Part shown: positions 36,988-47,395 of the stretch, in pieces | Layout: the number at the start of each line of letters is the position of its first letter | How positions within the stretch are numbered: the stretch's first letter is position 1 | Origin: an uncultured Paracoccaceae bacterium | GTDB lineage: Bacteria; Pseudomonadota; Alphaproteobacteria; Rhodobacterales; Rhodobacteraceae | NCBI GenBank assembly: GCA_947488605.1 | Contig: CANKZJ010000001.1 | Coordinates: forward strand, 1 to 64,000 | DNA: 64,000 nt | Direction: 5' to 3' | Made by a program: the position numbers and the translations under genes | Notes under the pieces: generated by a model | The model's database searches: none | Told to the model about the DNA's origin: nothing | Seen by the model: only the letters and a program-made list of their open reading frames with translations

Positions 36988-37142
36988 AACAGCGCTTCTC
37001 CTAAAGCCAGAGAATGGGCGCGTCAATCGGCATTCGTGATAATTTCACAGCCAGAAACCAAGATCAAATGCCAATCTTTGCGCGCCTCGCTTGACGCCCC
37101 TGACACAGCATGGCCTAAGGCAGACAGATAAGAGAGTAGATC

Positions 37143-37721
37143 ATGTTACGCAGGTTATACGATTGGACAATTTCGCTAGCGCAATCGCCCTATGCCTTAT
37201 GGGCATTGGCCGTCGTTGCGTTTGTTGAATCGTCGTTTTTCCCCATTCCACCTGACGTCTTGATGATCCCCATGATCATAGCGCGGCCTTCGCGCGCGTT
37301 TGTCATTGCCGGGGTCGCAACAGTCGCATCCGTGCTTGGCGGGCTCTTTGGCTATTTCATCGGGGCGGTACTGATGGAGACCGTGGGCCAACCCATCTTG
37401 GAAATCTACGGCAAAGCGGACAGTTTTGAAGAGATGTCAGCCGTCTTCAACGCATATGGCGCTTGGGCGGTTGTTGTGGCTGGGGTGACGTTCCTGCCAT
37501 TCAAAGTGATCACCATTGCCTCTGGTGTGACTGGACTGCCGTTGACCGTGTTTATCGCCTCGTCGATCTTTGCTCGCGCCTTGCGGTTCTTTTTGGTTGC
37601 GGCGTTGCTTTACAAATTTGGCGCACCAATCCGTGATTTCATTGAACGCCGGTTAGGCCTTATGTTCATCTTATTCTGTGTTTTGCTGATTGGCGGATTT
37701 GCATTGGTTGGGCTTTTATGA
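37143..37721 (+). CDS. VTT/DedA-like (YqaA family) membrane protein
   Basis: Product of 192 residues. It has ESSFFPIPPDVLMIPMI near residue 29, the re-entrant-loop motif of the SNARE-associated/VTT family, followed by GGLFGYFIGAVL and several membrane segments. DedA-type proteins are thought to be lipid flippases or transporters needed for envelope integrity. This short version belongs to the YqaA group, whose cargo is not known. It overlaps dsbB by 4 bases, so both are probably one operon. Confidence 0.85.
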   Translation: MLRRLYDWTISLAQSPYALWALAVVAFVESSFFPIPPDVLMIPMIIARPSRAFVIAGVATVASVLGGLFGYFIGAVLMETVGQPILEIYGKADSFEEMSAVFNAYGAWAVVVAGVTFLPFKVITIASGVTGLPLTVFIASSIFARALRFFLVAALLYKFGAPIRDFIERRLGLMFILFCVLLIGGFALVGLL

Positions 37722-38209
37722 CGCGAAACTTGATGGTTCTGATCGCTGCGGGCGGCTCTGCTGGTTTGTTGGCCGGGGCATATTTGTTTCAGCTTTTGGG
37801 GTATCCACCTTGTGCGATGTGCCTTTGGCAACGTTGGCCGCATGTCGCAGCAATCGTCATCGGCCTGATCGCATTGCGTATGCCGGGGCGTTTCATGCCA
37901 CTACTGGGCGCTCTTGCGGCTGCTACAACCAGCGGGATCGGCTTCTTTCACACCGGCGTTGAAAAAGACTGGTGGGAAGGTCCATCAAGCTGCAGCGGCG
38001 GCGGAAGTCTTGAAGGTCTAAGTGGCGCCGATTTGCTGACCATCACCGGCCCGCGTGTGGTAATGTGTGATCAGGTAAGTTGGGAGTTCTTGACACTTTC
38101 AATGGCCAGTTGGAACGCGCTTGCGTCCCTCGCATTGGTGGTTTTCTGGATTATGGCGGTGCGGCTTAGCGGCGGGTCGACAAAAGCAGGTTCGTCTCGG
38201 ACCGTGTGA
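37718..38209 (+). CDS. dsbB: Disulfide bond formation protein B
   Basis: Product of 163 residues with about four membrane segments. The first cysteine pair is in PPCAMCLWQRWPH (CxxC) and the second region carries SSCSG and VMCDQVSW, giving the four redox cysteines of DsbB. It reoxidises DsbA in the periplasm and passes electrons to quinones. No dsbA is adjacent; the DsbA-like protein at 22093-22737 is probably cytosolic. The 3' end overlaps the convergent Lrp-type gene by 44 bases, an unusually long convergent overlap. Confidence 0.88.
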   Translation: MTRNLMVLIAAGGSAGLLAGAYLFQLLGYPPCAMCLWQRWPHVAAIVIGLIALRMPGRFMPLLGALAAATTSGIGFFHTGVEKDWWEGPSSCSGGGSLEGLSGADLLTITGPRVVMCDQVSWEFLTLSMASWNALASLALVVFWIMAVRLSGGSTKAGSSRTV

Positions 38210-38585
38210 CGCCATCAAGACGCCGAATGCCAAAAAGCACCTGATCGAACTGTTCAAGCGTTTCTGTCCCAATCTCGGCGATCAGATCCCATGTGCCGTT
38301 GGTCGAATGTACCGCCTTGACCTGCGCGATGCGCTGCAACTGCTTCATCGTCTTTTCCGCACCCCTGCCTGCTATTTCAAGCATCATGAGACCGCGCACC
38401 GCGTCCGTGCGCACATCAGAGCGTGTCAGCACCGTAAAGCCAGCGATCTCGCCATCTTGCACTAATTTATCTAACCGGACGCGGGCAGTGCTGCGCGTGA
38501 CCCCGATGGTATCTGCCAATTCCGTAAGCGATGCCCGGCCATTGCGCTTGAGCGCTGCGAGTAGTGCATTGTCCGTTTTGTCCAT
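38166..38585 (-). CDS. Lrp/AsnC-family regulator
   Basis: Product of 139 residues, typical for the family. An N-terminal winged helix (LLAALKRNGRASLTELADTI, then STARVRLDKL) is followed by a C-terminal RAM/AsnC domain for amino acid binding. It faces the arginase gene with an 86-base AT-rich gap that holds a pair of TTTTGCACAA repeats. The arrangement suggests that it controls the arginase-ornithine cyclodeaminase operon in response to arginine or ornithine, as Lrp-type activators do for such pathways. This is inference. Confidence 0.88.
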   Translation of the reverse strand: MDKTDNALLAALKRNGRASLTELADTIGVTRSTARVRLDKLVQDGEIAGFTVLTRSDVRTDAVRGLMMLEIAGRGAEKTMKQLQRIAQVKAVHSTNGTWDLIAEIGTETLEQFDQVLFGIRRLDGVTRSETNLLLSTRR

Positions 38586-38617
38586 TATTACTGCTCACTT
38601 TGATTACTTATTACACA

Positions 38618-38661
38618 TTTTGCACAATTTGATGGCTTAACCCAACCCGCTTTTTGCACAA
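38618..38661. promoter_or_regulatory. Direct repeat TTTTGCACAA in the Lrp/arginase gap
   Basis: TTTTGCACAA occurs at 38618-38627 and again at 38652-38661, 34 bases apart (a little over three helical turns), between the divergent regulator and arginase genes. Each copy contains TTGCACAA, whose complement TTGTGCAA has near dyad symmetry. They are candidate sites for the adjacent Lrp-type regulator. The second copy runs up to 10 bases before the arginase ATG, so it may act by blocking. Confidence 0.45.
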
Positions 38662-38671
38662 GCATGGGATC

Positions 38672-39601
38672 ATGACACAAAAACACTGCATATTAGTTGG
38701 AGCACCCGTCGATTGCGGCAAACGTCGCCGCGGCTGCTTGATGGGTCCGGACGCATACCGCACGGCAGGCATTGCAGAGGCGATCAAAGAGCTTGGCCAT
38801 ACCGTCGAGGACACTGGCAATCTGTCCCCAAAAGAGGTGAGTGTGACGCCCTCCTCCAATTCCTTGGTTCATAAGTTAGCCGAGAATGTGGGCTGGACAC
38901 ACACGCTCATGGCCGCCGCCCAAGACGCGGCACCACGTGGTATGCCAATCTTTCTAGGCGGCGATCATGCACTGGCCGCTGGAACAGTGGCAGGCATGGC
39001 GGCATATGCCGCAGACCAAGGGCGTCCCTTTTTTGCGCTTTGGCTTGATGCCCACAGTGATATTCACACGCCCGAGACAACGAACAGCGGAAATTTGCAC
39101 GGAACACCGGTTGGTTATGTCACCGGCAGGCCCGGCTTTGATGCCTATCCGCCCCTGCCCGCAAAGGTCGACACGCGCAATATCTGCATGATTGGCCTTC
39201 GCTCTGTGGATGCGGCGGAACATGCAATCCTTAGCGAGGCAGACGTGAACCTTGTCGATATGCGCCGCATTGATGAAGAAGGTATCAGCGCCCCGCTTAA
39301 TGCGTTCCTGGACCAAGTCGGCGCTGTGAACGGGATGCTGCATGTGTCCTTAGATGTTGATTTCCTTGACCCATCCATCGCACCTGCCGTGGGAACGACC
39401 GTTCCTGGCGGTGCAACGGTCCGCGAGGGGCATTTAGTGATGGAAATTCTGTCTGACAGCGGGCTTGTAAGCTCGCTCGACCTCGTTGAACTGAACCCGT
39501 TTCTCGATGATCGCGGCAAGACCGCCAACCTGATGGTTGATCTGACAGCGTCCCTGCTGGGCCGCCGTGTGTTTGACCGCCCAACGAAAGATAAATCATG
39601 A
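38672..39601 (+). CDS. rocF: Arginase
   Basis: Product of 309 residues, the usual arginase length. It hydrolyses arginine to ornithine and urea with a binuclear manganese centre. Metal-binding motifs are GGDHALAAG, WLDAHSDIHTPETTNSGNLH and SLDVDFLDP, in the expected order. The start at the ATG of 38672 is chosen; a TTG at 38654 would add 6 residues. It is coupled by ATGA to ornithine cyclodeaminase, forming an arginine-to-proline route. Confidence 0.94.
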   Translation: MTQKHCILVGAPVDCGKRRRGCLMGPDAYRTAGIAEAIKELGHTVEDTGNLSPKEVSVTPSSNSLVHKLAENVGWTHTLMAAAQDAAPRGMPIFLGGDHALAAGTVAGMAAYAADQGRPFFALWLDAHSDIHTPETTNSGNLHGTPVGYVTGRPGFDAYPPLPAKVDTRNICMIGLRSVDAAEHAILSEADVNLVDMRRIDEEGISAPLNAFLDQVGAVNGMLHVSLDVDFLDPSIAPAVGTTVPGGATVREGHLVMEILSDSGLVSSLDLVELNPFLDDRGKTANLMVDLTASLLGRRVFDRPTKDKS

Positions 39602-40644
39602 GCCTCAAAGCCTCAAAATTGGCGATGGTGCCATTTGTCAGTGTCGACAACATGATGCGTCTGGTGCATCACATCGGGATTGAGGCGTTCCTCGCCGATC
39701 TTGCCCGCGAGATTGAGCAAGATTTTATCCGTTGGGAGCTTTTCGATAAAACGCCCCGCCTTGGCAGTCATTCCGACGTCGGTGTGATCGAGTTGATGCC
39801 CACATCGGACGGGCAGCAATACGGCTTCAAATACGTCAACGGCCACCCCAAGAACATGAAGGAAGGTCTGCAAACGGTCACGGCATTTGGCGTTTTGGCT
39901 GATGTCGACAGCGGCTATCCGGTCCTGTTTTCCGAGATGACCATACTGACGGCTTTGCGCACGGGTGCAATGTCCGCGGTGGCGACAAAGCATCTGGCGT
40001 CCAATGATGCCAAAACGATGGCCATGATCGGCAATGGCGCGCAATCTGAATTCCAATGCCTTGCGATCAAAGCTGTCTGCGGCATCGACAACATTCGCCT
40101 TTACGACATCGACAGTGCCGCGACTGAAAAATGCCTGAAAAACCTTGCCGGGCTTGGGTTTCAGATCACCGCTTGTACGACGCCCGAAGATGCGATCGAG
40201 GGTGCCGATGTGATTACTGTCGCGACCGCCGATAAAGACATGCAAACGATTTTGACGGATAACATGGTTGGCGCTGGCGTTCATATCAACGCGATTGGTG
40301 GCGACTGCCCCGGCAAAACTGAATTGCACCGCGATATCGTCGCGCGCGCGTCCATTTTTGTGGAATACCCGCCGCAAACCCGCATTGAGGGCGAAATTCA
40401 GCAAATGCCGGAAGACCACCCGGTGACCGAGCTTTGGCAGGTCATCACTGGGGCGCAAACCGGCCGCCAATCGGCCAGTGAAGTGACGTTGTTCGATGGT
40501 GTTGGTTTCGCTATCGAAGACTTTAGCGCGTTGCGTTACGTACATCAGCGGATCAAAGAGACGCCATTCTACATTGATCTTGATCTGATCGCCGATCCCG
40601 ATGATCCACGTGATCTGTTTGGCATGATCAAGCGCGCCAGATAG
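39598..40644 (+). CDS. ocd: Ornithine cyclodeaminase
   Basis: Product of 348 residues of the ornithine cyclodeaminase/mu-crystallin family. It converts ornithine to proline and ammonia using bound NAD+. A dinucleotide fold appears with MAMIGNGAQSEFQCLA, and INAIGGDCPGKTEL is a family-specific active-site stretch with the catalytic Asp. The gene overlaps the arginase stop by 4 bases. Together they give a two-step arginine to proline pathway, probably for using arginine as nitrogen source. Confidence 0.94.
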   Translation: MSLKASKLAMVPFVSVDNMMRLVHHIGIEAFLADLAREIEQDFIRWELFDKTPRLGSHSDVGVIELMPTSDGQQYGFKYVNGHPKNMKEGLQTVTAFGVLADVDSGYPVLFSEMTILTALRTGAMSAVATKHLASNDAKTMAMIGNGAQSEFQCLAIKAVCGIDNIRLYDIDSAATEKCLKNLAGLGFQITACTTPEDAIEGADVITVATADKDMQTILTDNMVGAGVHINAIGGDCPGKTELHRDIVARASIFVEYPPQTRIEGEIQQMPEDHPVTELWQVITGAQTGRQSASEVTLFDGVGFAIEDFSALRYVHQRIKETPFYIDLDLIADPDDPRDLFGMIKRAR

Positions 40645-40739
40645 GCGAAAGAAAGCCGTCGAAAAGGTAATACTGCTACAGGATTGGCTCGTTTCGCGTG
40701 TCTAATTGCGATTTGCACGCCGACATACTGCATCCATCG

Positions 40740-40769
40740 TTGCGTGCTATATCAAGTGTCTGATAAGAT
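40740..40769 (+). promoter_or_regulatory. Possible gyrA promoter
   Basis: TTGCGT (40740-40745) and TAAGAT (40764-40769) are separated by 18 bases, giving a start near 40776, about 40 bases before the gyrA GTG. A long-range inverted repeat, TACTGCTA (40671-40678) and TAGCAGTA (40785-40792), brackets the region. Both are suggestive only. Confidence 0.4.
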
Positions 40770-40814
40770 GCTGGTAACAAAATATAGCAGTATAGAATCC
40801 AACAGGCGGATCAC

Positions 40815-43556
40815 GTGAACGATATCCCAGAAACACCTGAAAACGATGAAGAAAATCCACCTATGCCGCCGGTATATGACGGACCTTCGGTCACAATCGA
40901 GCATGAGCTGAAAACCAGTTATCTCGATTATGCGATGAGCGTTATCGTTTCTCGCGCGATCCCTGACCTGCGCGACGGTCTAAAACCCGTCCACCGCCGC
41001 ATTTTATATGCGATGCACGGCACCAATAACACGCCGGACAAACCTTACCGCAAATCCTCGCGGCCTGTGGCTGAGACGATGGGTAAATACCACCCACACG
41101 GCGACAGCGCGATCTATGACGCATTGGTGCGTATGGCGCAGGATTTTTCCATGTCGCTGGTGCTTTTGGATGGTCAGGGCAATTTTGGCTCGATGGACGG
41201 CGACCGCGCTGCGGCCTATCGCTATACCGAAGTTCGGATGGACCATCCGGCCGTTTATCTGTTGGCTGACATCGACAAAGACACCGTCGATTTCCAAGAC
41301 AACTATGATGGTAAAGACCGCGAACCTACGGTGTTGCCCGCTCGGTATCCAAATATGCTGGTGAACGGTGCTGGCGGTATTGCTGTTGGTATGGCCACAA
41401 ACATTCCACCGCACAACTTGGGCGAAGTCATCGATGCCACGCTTGCTTTGATTGATACCCCTGATTTGTCGATTGAGGACTTGATCGAATATATCCCGGC
41501 ACCTGATTTTCCGACCGGTGGCATTATCCTGGGTCGCAGCGGTGCGCGCAAAGCCTATCTTGAAGGTCGCGGATCAGTGATCGTGCGTGCGCTGACGAAG
41601 ATCGAAGAAATTAGAAAAGACCGCTATGCCATTGTTATCAATGAGATACCTTATCAAGTAAACAAAGCCGCGATGATCGATAAAATCGCCGAGGCAGCGC
41701 GTGACAAGAAAATCGAAGGTATTGCCCACGTCCAAGACGAATCTGATCGTAACGGTGTGCGGGTCGTGGTTGAGTTAAAGCGCGACGCAACCGCAGAGGT
41801 CGTTCTGAACCAGTTGTTCCGCTTTACGCCAATGCAGACCTACTTTGGCTGTAACATGCTGGCGTTGAATGGCGGCAAACCTGAGCAGCTTACATTGCGC
41901 GGCTTCCTGACAGCGTTTGTCGACTTCCGCGAAGAAGTTGTCGCACGCCGCACCGCATTTGAACTGCGCAAAGCGCGCGAGCGGGCTCATGTGCTGTGTG
42001 GCCTTGCCGTGGCTGTTACGAATATCGACGAGATTGTTGCCACGATCCGGTCGTCTGCAGATGCCAGTACCGCGCGTGAAAAGTTGATGACGCGCAAGTG
42101 GCCTGCCCAGGACATCCTTGAGTATATCAAGTTGATTGACGACCCGACCCATACTGCCAACGACGATGGCACATATAACCTGTCGGAGACCCAAGCCCGC
42201 GCGATCCTTGAATTGAGGTTGCAGCGTCTGACGCAAATCGGTGTCAAAGAGGTCACGGATGAGCTGCAAGAACTTGCTGGCAAAATCCGCGAATACCTCG
42301 AGATTCTTGGCTCTCGCGAGCGTATCATGCAGATTATCCGCGATGAGCTAAACGAAGTCCGCGAAAAGTTTGCCGTCCCGCGTCGTACTGAAATCGTCGA
42401 CTGGTCCGGCGACATGGAAGACGAAGACCTGATCGAAAAAGAAGATATGGTCGTGACTGTCACGTCTGGTGGCTATATCAAACGGACCGCCCTTACCGAT
42501 TTCCGCGCACAGCGCCGTGGTGGCAAAGGTCTGTCGTCAATGGCGACGAAAGAAGAGGATGTGGTGACCACCCTCTTTGTGGCGAATACCCATACGCAGC
42601 TGTTGTTCTTTACGACCGATGGCATGGTTTACAAACTAAAGACATGGCGCCTGCCACTGGGCAGCCGAACCGCCAAAGGCAAAGCAATTGTGAATATACT
42701 GCCGATCCCGACAGGTGTTTCGATTGCGGCAATTATGCCTGTGGACCGCCCCGAAGAAGAGTGGGACGATCTGCAAGTTGTCTTCGCGACCTCTGCCGGC
42801 ACTGTGCGCCGCAACAAGCTGTCTGATTTCACGAATGTGATGCGCAACGGCAAGATTGCGATGAAATTCGAGGATGATCACGCCGACACAACCCTGATCA
42901 ATGCCCGCATCGCGTCCAACGATGATGATGTCATGCTGGTCACTGATAGCGGTCGCGCGATCCGTTTCCCGGCCACAGATGTGCGTGTCTTTAATTCACG
43001 CAGCTCTGTCGGTGTACGTGGCATCAGGTTGCAAGGCGACGATAAGGTCGTCTCGATGTCGATCATCCGCCACTTCAAGGCCGAGGCAGAAGAACGTGCC
43101 GCGTATCTTAAGATGCGCCGCGCAATGGCCGGGCTGTCAGATGATGCTGAAAACGAAGACGACGAAGAGGCTGTTGCAGGTGCCATCAGCCAAGAGCGTT
43201 ACGCAGAAATGTCCGCCTCTGAGAACTTGATCCTGACGATCACGGCGCAGGGGTCTGGTAAACTATCGTCCAGCCATGATTACCCAATCCGCGGCCGTGG
43301 TGGCATGGGTGTTGCCGCGATGGACAAAGCCATGCGTGGCGGTCCGTTGGTGACATCCTTCCCGGTCGAGCTTTCGGACCAGATTATGTTGGTGACATCC
43401 ACCGGACAGTCCATTCGTGTGCCAATCGAGGGGATTTCCTTCCGCTCGCGTGGTGCGGGTGGCGTCAAGGTGTTTGATACGGGCAAAGGCGAAACCGTGG
43501 TCAGCGTCGCGTGGATTGCTGATCAAGGGGTTGAGGACGAAGAACCAGAAGAGTGA
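40815..43556 (+). CDS. gyrA: DNA gyrase subunit A
   Basis: Product of 913 residues, starting at GTG 40815. The breakage-reunion region has [20 protein letters not shown], the quinolone-resistance segment with Ser and Asp at the positions of E. coli Ser83 and Asp87 (the sensitive-type residues), and [12 protein letters not shown] with the active-site Tyr. The GyrA-box QRRGGKG is present in the C-terminal pinwheel, which separates it from ParC. Acidic residues end the chain (GVEDEEPEE). It introduces negative supercoils together with GyrB, which is not in the window. Confidence 0.98.
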   Translation: MNDIPETPENDEENPPMPPVYDGPSVTIEHELKTSYLDYAMSVIVSRAIPDLRDGLKPVHRRILYAMHGTNNTPDKPYRKSSRPVAETMGKYHPHGDSAIYDALVRMAQDFSMSLVLLDGQGNFGSMDGDRAAAYRYTEVRMDHPAVYLLADIDKDTVDFQDNYDGKDREPTVLPARYPNMLVNGAGGIAVGMATNIPPHNLGEVIDATLALIDTPDLSIEDLIEYIPAPDFPTGGIILGRSGARKAYLEGRGSVIVRALTKIEEIRKDRYAIVINEIPYQVNKAAMIDKIAEAARDKKIEGIAHVQDESDRNGVRVVVELKRDATAEVVLNQLFRFTPMQTYFGCNMLALNGGKPEQLTLRGFLTAFVDFREEVVARRTAFELRKARERAHVLCGLAVAVTNIDEIVATIRSSADASTAREKLMTRKWPAQDILEYIKLIDDPTHTANDDGTYNLSETQARAILELRLQRLTQIGVKEVTDELQELAGKIREYLEILGSRERIMQIIRDELNEVREKFAVPRRTEIVDWSGDMEDEDLIEKEDMVVTVTSGGYIKRTALTDFRAQRRGGKGLSSMATKEEDVVTTLFVANTHTQLLFFTTDGMVYKLKTWRLPLGSRTAKGKAIVNILPIPTGVSIAAIMPVDRPEEEWDDLQVVFATSAGTVRRNKLSDFTNVMRNGKIAMKFEDDHADTTLINARIASNDDDVMLVTDSGRAIRFPATDVRVFNSRSSVGVRGIRLQGDDKVVSMSIIRHFKAEAEERAAYLKMRRAMAGLSDDAENEDDEEAVAGAISQERYAEMSASENLILTITAQGSGKLSSSHDYPIRGRGGMGVAAMDKAMRGGPLVTSFPVELSDQIMLVTSTGQSIRVPIEGISFRSRGAGGVKVFDTGKGETVVSVAWIADQGVEDEEPEE

Positions 43557-43639
43557 CAGGACTCTTTTGTTAATTGCGGACCACAAGGTTCAAAAAAGTG
43601 GGGAAAGAATACCCCAACAAAACAAACGAGGTATCGAGC

Positions 43640-44362
43640 ATGTTAAATAAACTATTGATGTCGGCGGCACTCGTCGCGGCGAGCAGCACAGCGGGTTTTG
43701 CCCAAGGGTTTTCCGGAGCCGAGCTGGGGATTGAATACAGCGACGTCTCAGGTGTCGATGATCTGGGCGGCATCAGCTACTATGGGTCGGCCGAATTCGA
43801 ACTGCTTTACGGCTTTTCCGCCGCAGTCGATTTCAGCCTGTATAATTTTGAGGTGAATGACGACAACTTGTCAAACCTCACAGGCCACCTGACCTACAGA
43901 GTGAACAACGTAACTGACGTAGGCCTCTTCTTTGGTCAGGACTATACCGACGGCACATCCAGCAGCTTGTTCGGCGCAGAATTGTCATATGACTTTGGCT
44001 TCGGCGACATCCAAGGCTATGTTGGGAGCGCCGAGGATCCATTCTCACGCGACATCACCCTTTATGGCGCTGGCGTTGACTATGATTTTGGCAACGGGTT
44101 CGGATTTGAGGCGAACCTTGATCGCTTTACCGGCGATAGTTTCTCTGCTTCGGCCTTTGAAATCGGTGGCTACTACGACTTGCCGCAAGGGCCCCGCCTT
44201 GGCGCAACAATCGGTACGTTTGACCAAGATGCCACAACTGACGAGTCCGAGACTTACTTTGCGCTGAAAGCGAGCATCGCAGTTGGATCCTACGATCGAA
44301 CAACGTTCGGGCCGCGCGGTGTTTACGAAGCCGTAAGAACCAACGTCGACCCAGGTTCTTAA
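43640..44362 (+). CDS. Outer-membrane beta-barrel-like protein
   Basis: Product of 240 residues from the ATG at 43640. A signal peptide ends in TAGFAQ. The mature chain alternates short beta strands rich in Gly, Tyr, Phe and Asp (FSGAELGIEYSDVSG, LSYDFGFGDIQGYVG, VDYDFGNGFGFEANL), the look of a small outer-membrane barrel or porin-like protein. It is acidic and has no recognised catalytic motif. It sits 83 bases after gyrA and is followed by a strong terminator. A protein of similar plan is encoded at 44541-45314, but the two are not closely alike in sequence. Function unknown. Confidence 0.65.
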   Translation: MLNKLLMSAALVAASSTAGFAQGFSGAELGIEYSDVSGVDDLGGISYYGSAEFELLYGFSAAVDFSLYNFEVNDDNLSNLTGHLTYRVNNVTDVGLFFGQDYTDGTSSSLFGAELSYDFGFGDIQGYVGSAEDPFSRDITLYGAGVDYDFGNGFGFEANLDRFTGDSFSASAFEIGGYYDLPQGPRLGATIGTFDQDATTDESETYFALKASIAVGSYDRTTFGPRGVYEAVRTNVDPGS

Positions 44363-44384
44363 TCTAAGCTACATTTACCTTCAG

Positions 44385-44418
44385 AAAGCCCCGCTGCCAT
44401 CAGCGGGGCTTTTCTTTT
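44385..44418 (+). terminator. Intrinsic terminator after the first barrel gene
   Basis: The 12-base stem AAAGCCCCGCTG (44385-44396) and CAGCGGGGCTTT (44401-44412) has a CCAT loop and a T-rich tail. It lies 22 bases after the stop at 44362. Confidence 0.92.
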
Positions 44419-44540
44419 GCTTGGGGCCGCGCAAAAGCTGTGGCGCGATTAGAACACTGCATCATTAAGTTGTTTTTCATCTTTCTGATTCGCCAATTGG
44501 TACATATGCATCAGCAAATTTCACCAGATAGGTCAGCCCA

Positions 44541-45314
44541 ATGAAATCCCTCCTTATTATCACAACACTCGCAGCCGCGACCGTAGCATCGCCAATCATG
44601 GCACAAAGCATTGGCGGTGCGACTGTCAAAGGCACATTTAAGCAATTCACAGATGATGATTTCGACGGTACTGCGACTGCATTCCAAGCCGGAATTGATT
44701 TGGGTATCACTCCACAATTTGCAATTGGCGGCAGTCTTGCCTTCTCAGAATTCGAAGATGGAGACGATAGCGCATTCAGCTTCACAGGTCGCGGGATGTA
44801 TATGTCGTCGCCAAACACCGCATGGGGCGCATTTGCGTCAATACAAAACAGCGGAGATGTTGATGCGAACACCTATGGCGCCGAATTTGCGACCGGCTCA
44901 GGCAGTACCAGCTTCGAGGCATATTATGGTGTCGTGGATTCAGATGATCTTGAAGATTTCGACTTTACAATTGCCGGGTTCAACTTTGAATTTGAGGTTG
45001 CACCTGGGTTTTCGCTCGGACTTGATTATCAGGCATATACGCAAGCTGATGTGTTCCTGACGACCACTTCTGGCGCTTCGTTTATTGATGACTTTACGCT
45101 AAGTGATACGGCAATCGTAGCGCGATACTCCTTTGCTAACGGCCCTTCTGTCTTCGCCGAAATTGGACAGATTTCTGGTTCCGCATCAAATGATGACACG
45201 ATCTTTCTGACTGTTAATGAACTCGAATACATTGCAATTGGTGTGCAATACAACTTTGGCCGTCAAACCGGCGCGCTGTTGAGTGACCGGGCTTTCTTGG
45301 GACTTGGTGCTTAG
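44541..45314 (+). CDS. Outer-membrane beta-barrel-like protein
   Basis: Product of 257 residues with a signal peptide ending in SPIMAQS (about 24 residues). The mature chain is acidic and made of alternating strands (IDLGITPQFAIGGSLAFSEF, FSFTGRGMYMSS, LEYIAIGVQYNFGRQTG), suggesting a small outer-membrane barrel. The C-terminal aromatic often seen in barrels is lacking. It resembles the 43640 gene in design only. A perfect 11-base terminator stem follows its stop. Function unknown. Confidence 0.65.
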   Translation: MKSLLIITTLAAATVASPIMAQSIGGATVKGTFKQFTDDDFDGTATAFQAGIDLGITPQFAIGGSLAFSEFEDGDDSAFSFTGRGMYMSSPNTAWGAFASIQNSGDVDANTYGAEFATGSGSTSFEAYYGVVDSDDLEDFDFTIAGFNFEFEVAPGFSLGLDYQAYTQADVFLTTTSGASFIDDFTLSDTAIVARYSFANGPSVFAEIGQISGSASNDDTIFLTVNELEYIAIGVQYNFGRQTGALLSDRAFLGLGA

Positions 45315-45340
45315 CAAACTTAGCATCTTTTGGTGTCACA

Positions 45341-45374
45341 AAGGCCAGCATCACGATGCTGGCCTTTTCTTTTT
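45341..45374 (+). terminator. Intrinsic terminator after the second barrel gene
   Basis: The stem AAGGCCAGCAT (45341-45351) and ATGCTGGCCTT (45356-45366), loop CACG, is followed by TTCTTTTT. It lies 27 bases past the stop. Confidence 0.92.
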
Positions 45375-45399
45375 CAGATGCGCGCATTAGATCACCCCT

Positions 45400-46755
45400 A
45401 TGAAAAACACACTCAATATCATCGGCGGCGGAATGGCCGGATCAGAGGCCGCTTGGCAGGCTGCAAATGCTGGCGTCGACGTCGTTATTCACGAGATGCG
45501 CCCAAAGGTCGAAACCTTTGCACATCGTACCGGTAATCTGGGTGAAATGGTGTGTTCCAATTCCTTCAGGTCTGATGATCACGAACAAAATGCTGTGGGC
45601 TTGCTGCATTGGGAAATGGTGCAGGCGAACGGCTTGATCATGCAAACTGCGTATCAACATCGCTTACCCGCAGGTGGCGCGCTCGCCGTTGATCGCGATC
45701 CATTTGCGGAAAGTGTGACCACTGCGCTTGTGGCGCATCCCAATATTTCTGTGTCTTATGAAGAGATTACGACCCTTCCCGATGACGGATATTGGATCAT
45801 TGCCACGGGTCCGCTGACGTCCGGAAATCTAGCCGAAGCGATCCAAAAAGAAACCGGTTCCGAAGCGCTCGCGTTCTTCGATGCCATTGCACCGATCGTC
45901 TATTACGACAGCATCAACATGGACGTCGCTTGGATGCAATCGCGCTATGACAAAGGCGAGACTGAGGCCGAAAGAACGGCTTACCTCAATTGCCCAATGA
46001 CAAAAGATGAATACGAGGCGTTCATTGATGCGCTGTTGGCTGCCGACAAAACCGAATTCAAAGAAGGTGAAACTGCCGGTTATTTTGATGGCTGCCTGCC
46101 GATTGAAGTGATGGCAGAACGTGGTCGCGAGACCTTGCGTTTTGGTCCGATGAAGCCTGTCGGCCTGACCAATGCCAACGATCCGCAGAACAAGCCCTAT
46201 GCGGTGGTTCAATTACGGCGGGACAATGCATTGGGCACGCTTTACAACATCGTCGGCTTTCAAACAAAGATGAAGTACGGCGCGCAAAAGGATGTTTTCA
46301 AAACGATTCCCGGACTTCAGGATGCAGAGTTTGCGCGCCTTGGTGGCATTCACCGCAATACGTTCCTGAACTCTCCCACGCTGCTTGATGCTGAAATGCG
46401 CCTGCGATCAAAGCCCAATATTCGTTTCGCAGGCCAGATCACTGGCGTTGAAGGTTATGTTGAAAGTGCTGCAATGGGTCTGTTAGCGAGCCGCATGGCT
46501 GTGGCCGAAATGACAGGGCAATCGCTGGTCCCGGTACCAAACACGACGGCAATGGGCGCGTTGGTAACCCATATTACCGGTGGTGCAGACGCCAAGACGT
46601 TCCAGCCAATGAACGTGAACTTTGGCCTGTTCCCACCTCTTGATGGGGTCAAGTCCGGACGTCGAGGACGTAAAGAACGGTACAAAGCCTATACTGACCG
46701 GGCTAAAATCGACTGGCAGGCGTGGCTTGGCCAAATCGCACTGGACGCAGCTTAA
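45400..46755 (+). CDS. trmFO: Folate-dependent tRNA (uracil-54-C5)-methyltransferase
   Basis: Product of 451 residues. TrmFO uses methylene-tetrahydrofolate and reduced FAD to make ribothymidine 54 in tRNA T-loops. FAD-binding motif [16 protein letters not shown], the family stretches [33 protein letters not shown] and FNGxx-type [11 protein letters not shown] are all seen. Length is normal. The gene lies just after a strong terminator, so it probably has its own promoter in the 85-base gap. Confidence 0.96.
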   Translation: MKNTLNIIGGGMAGSEAAWQAANAGVDVVIHEMRPKVETFAHRTGNLGEMVCSNSFRSDDHEQNAVGLLHWEMVQANGLIMQTAYQHRLPAGGALAVDRDPFAESVTTALVAHPNISVSYEEITTLPDDGYWIIATGPLTSGNLAEAIQKETGSEALAFFDAIAPIVYYDSINMDVAWMQSRYDKGETEAERTAYLNCPMTKDEYEAFIDALLAADKTEFKEGETAGYFDGCLPIEVMAERGRETLRFGPMKPVGLTNANDPQNKPYAVVQLRRDNALGTLYNIVGFQTKMKYGAQKDVFKTIPGLQDAEFARLGGIHRNTFLNSPTLLDAEMRLRSKPNIRFAGQITGVEGYVESAAMGLLASRMAVAEMTGQSLVPVPNTTAMGALVTHITGGADAKTFQPMNVNFGLFPPLDGVKSGRRGRKERYKAYTDRAKIDWQAWLGQIALDAA

Positions 46756-46777
46756 CCGCCGCCTCTAGACTGTTTGC

Positions 46778-47395
46778 ATGACTGACAAGAAAGACGTTTT
46801 GCAACCGTCCCTTTGGACCCCACGCCCCATGGAAGAAACAATCGCAGTCTATGCGGATTGGGCCGACAACTATGACGCCGAGGTTGCTGCACGCGGATAT
46901 CGCACACCGGACCGTTTGGCGCAGGCGCTTGCAAATTTTGCGTCCACGGATGTCTATGTCCTCGATTTTGGATGTGGCACGGGGATTGGCGGTGCCGCCT
47001 TGCGTCGCGCCGGGTTCACATCATTGGACGGCACCGATGTCACCGCTGAGATGTTGGCTAAGGCTGATGCACGCGGCATGTACCGCAAAACGTGGCATGC
47101 GTCGCCCACAGATATGGGGTTTGCCAAAGGCACATACCACGTGATCACAGCAATCGGGGTCATCAGTCTTGGCGCGGCCCCCGCAGCGACACTCCCGCCA
47201 CTTGTTGATCAGTTGGAAAAAGGCGGATTGCTCGCGCTGTCGTTCAATGATCCGACGCTGGCAGATCAAACTTACATCGATGCACTCGACACCGAGGTAT
47301 CAGATGGCAAGGTAGAGGTGATTTTCCGTGAACATGGCCCGCATCTTGATGATGTGGGCATGGGGTCTGACGTGATCATTCTGCGCCGTTTGTGA
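46778..47395 (+). CDS. Class I SAM-dependent methyltransferase
   Basis: Product of 205 residues. It has the SAM-binding motif VLDFGCGTGIGGAALRRAGF near residue 65, then DGTDVTAEMLAKA. The acceptor is not apparent from sequence. It lies 22 bases after trmFO and overlaps gluQ by 4 bases (GTGA), so it sits between two tRNA-modification genes and is likely co-transcribed. A tRNA or ribosomal substrate is conceivable but unproven. Confidence 0.8.
   Translation: MTDKKDVLQPSLWTPRPMEETIAVYADWADNYDAEVAARGYRTPDRLAQALANFASTDVYVLDFGCGTGIGGAALRRAGFTSLDGTDVTAEMLAKADARGMYRKTWHASPTDMGFAKGTYHVITAIGVISLGAAPAATLPPLVDQLEKGGLLALSFNDPTLADQTYIDALDTEVSDGKVEVIFREHGPHLDDVGMGSDVIILRRL

Noticed and set aside
39613-40545. 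310-codon minus-strand frame inside ornithine cyclodeaminase
   Set aside because: It is antisense to a confidently assigned enzyme; the frame is a by-product of codon bias.
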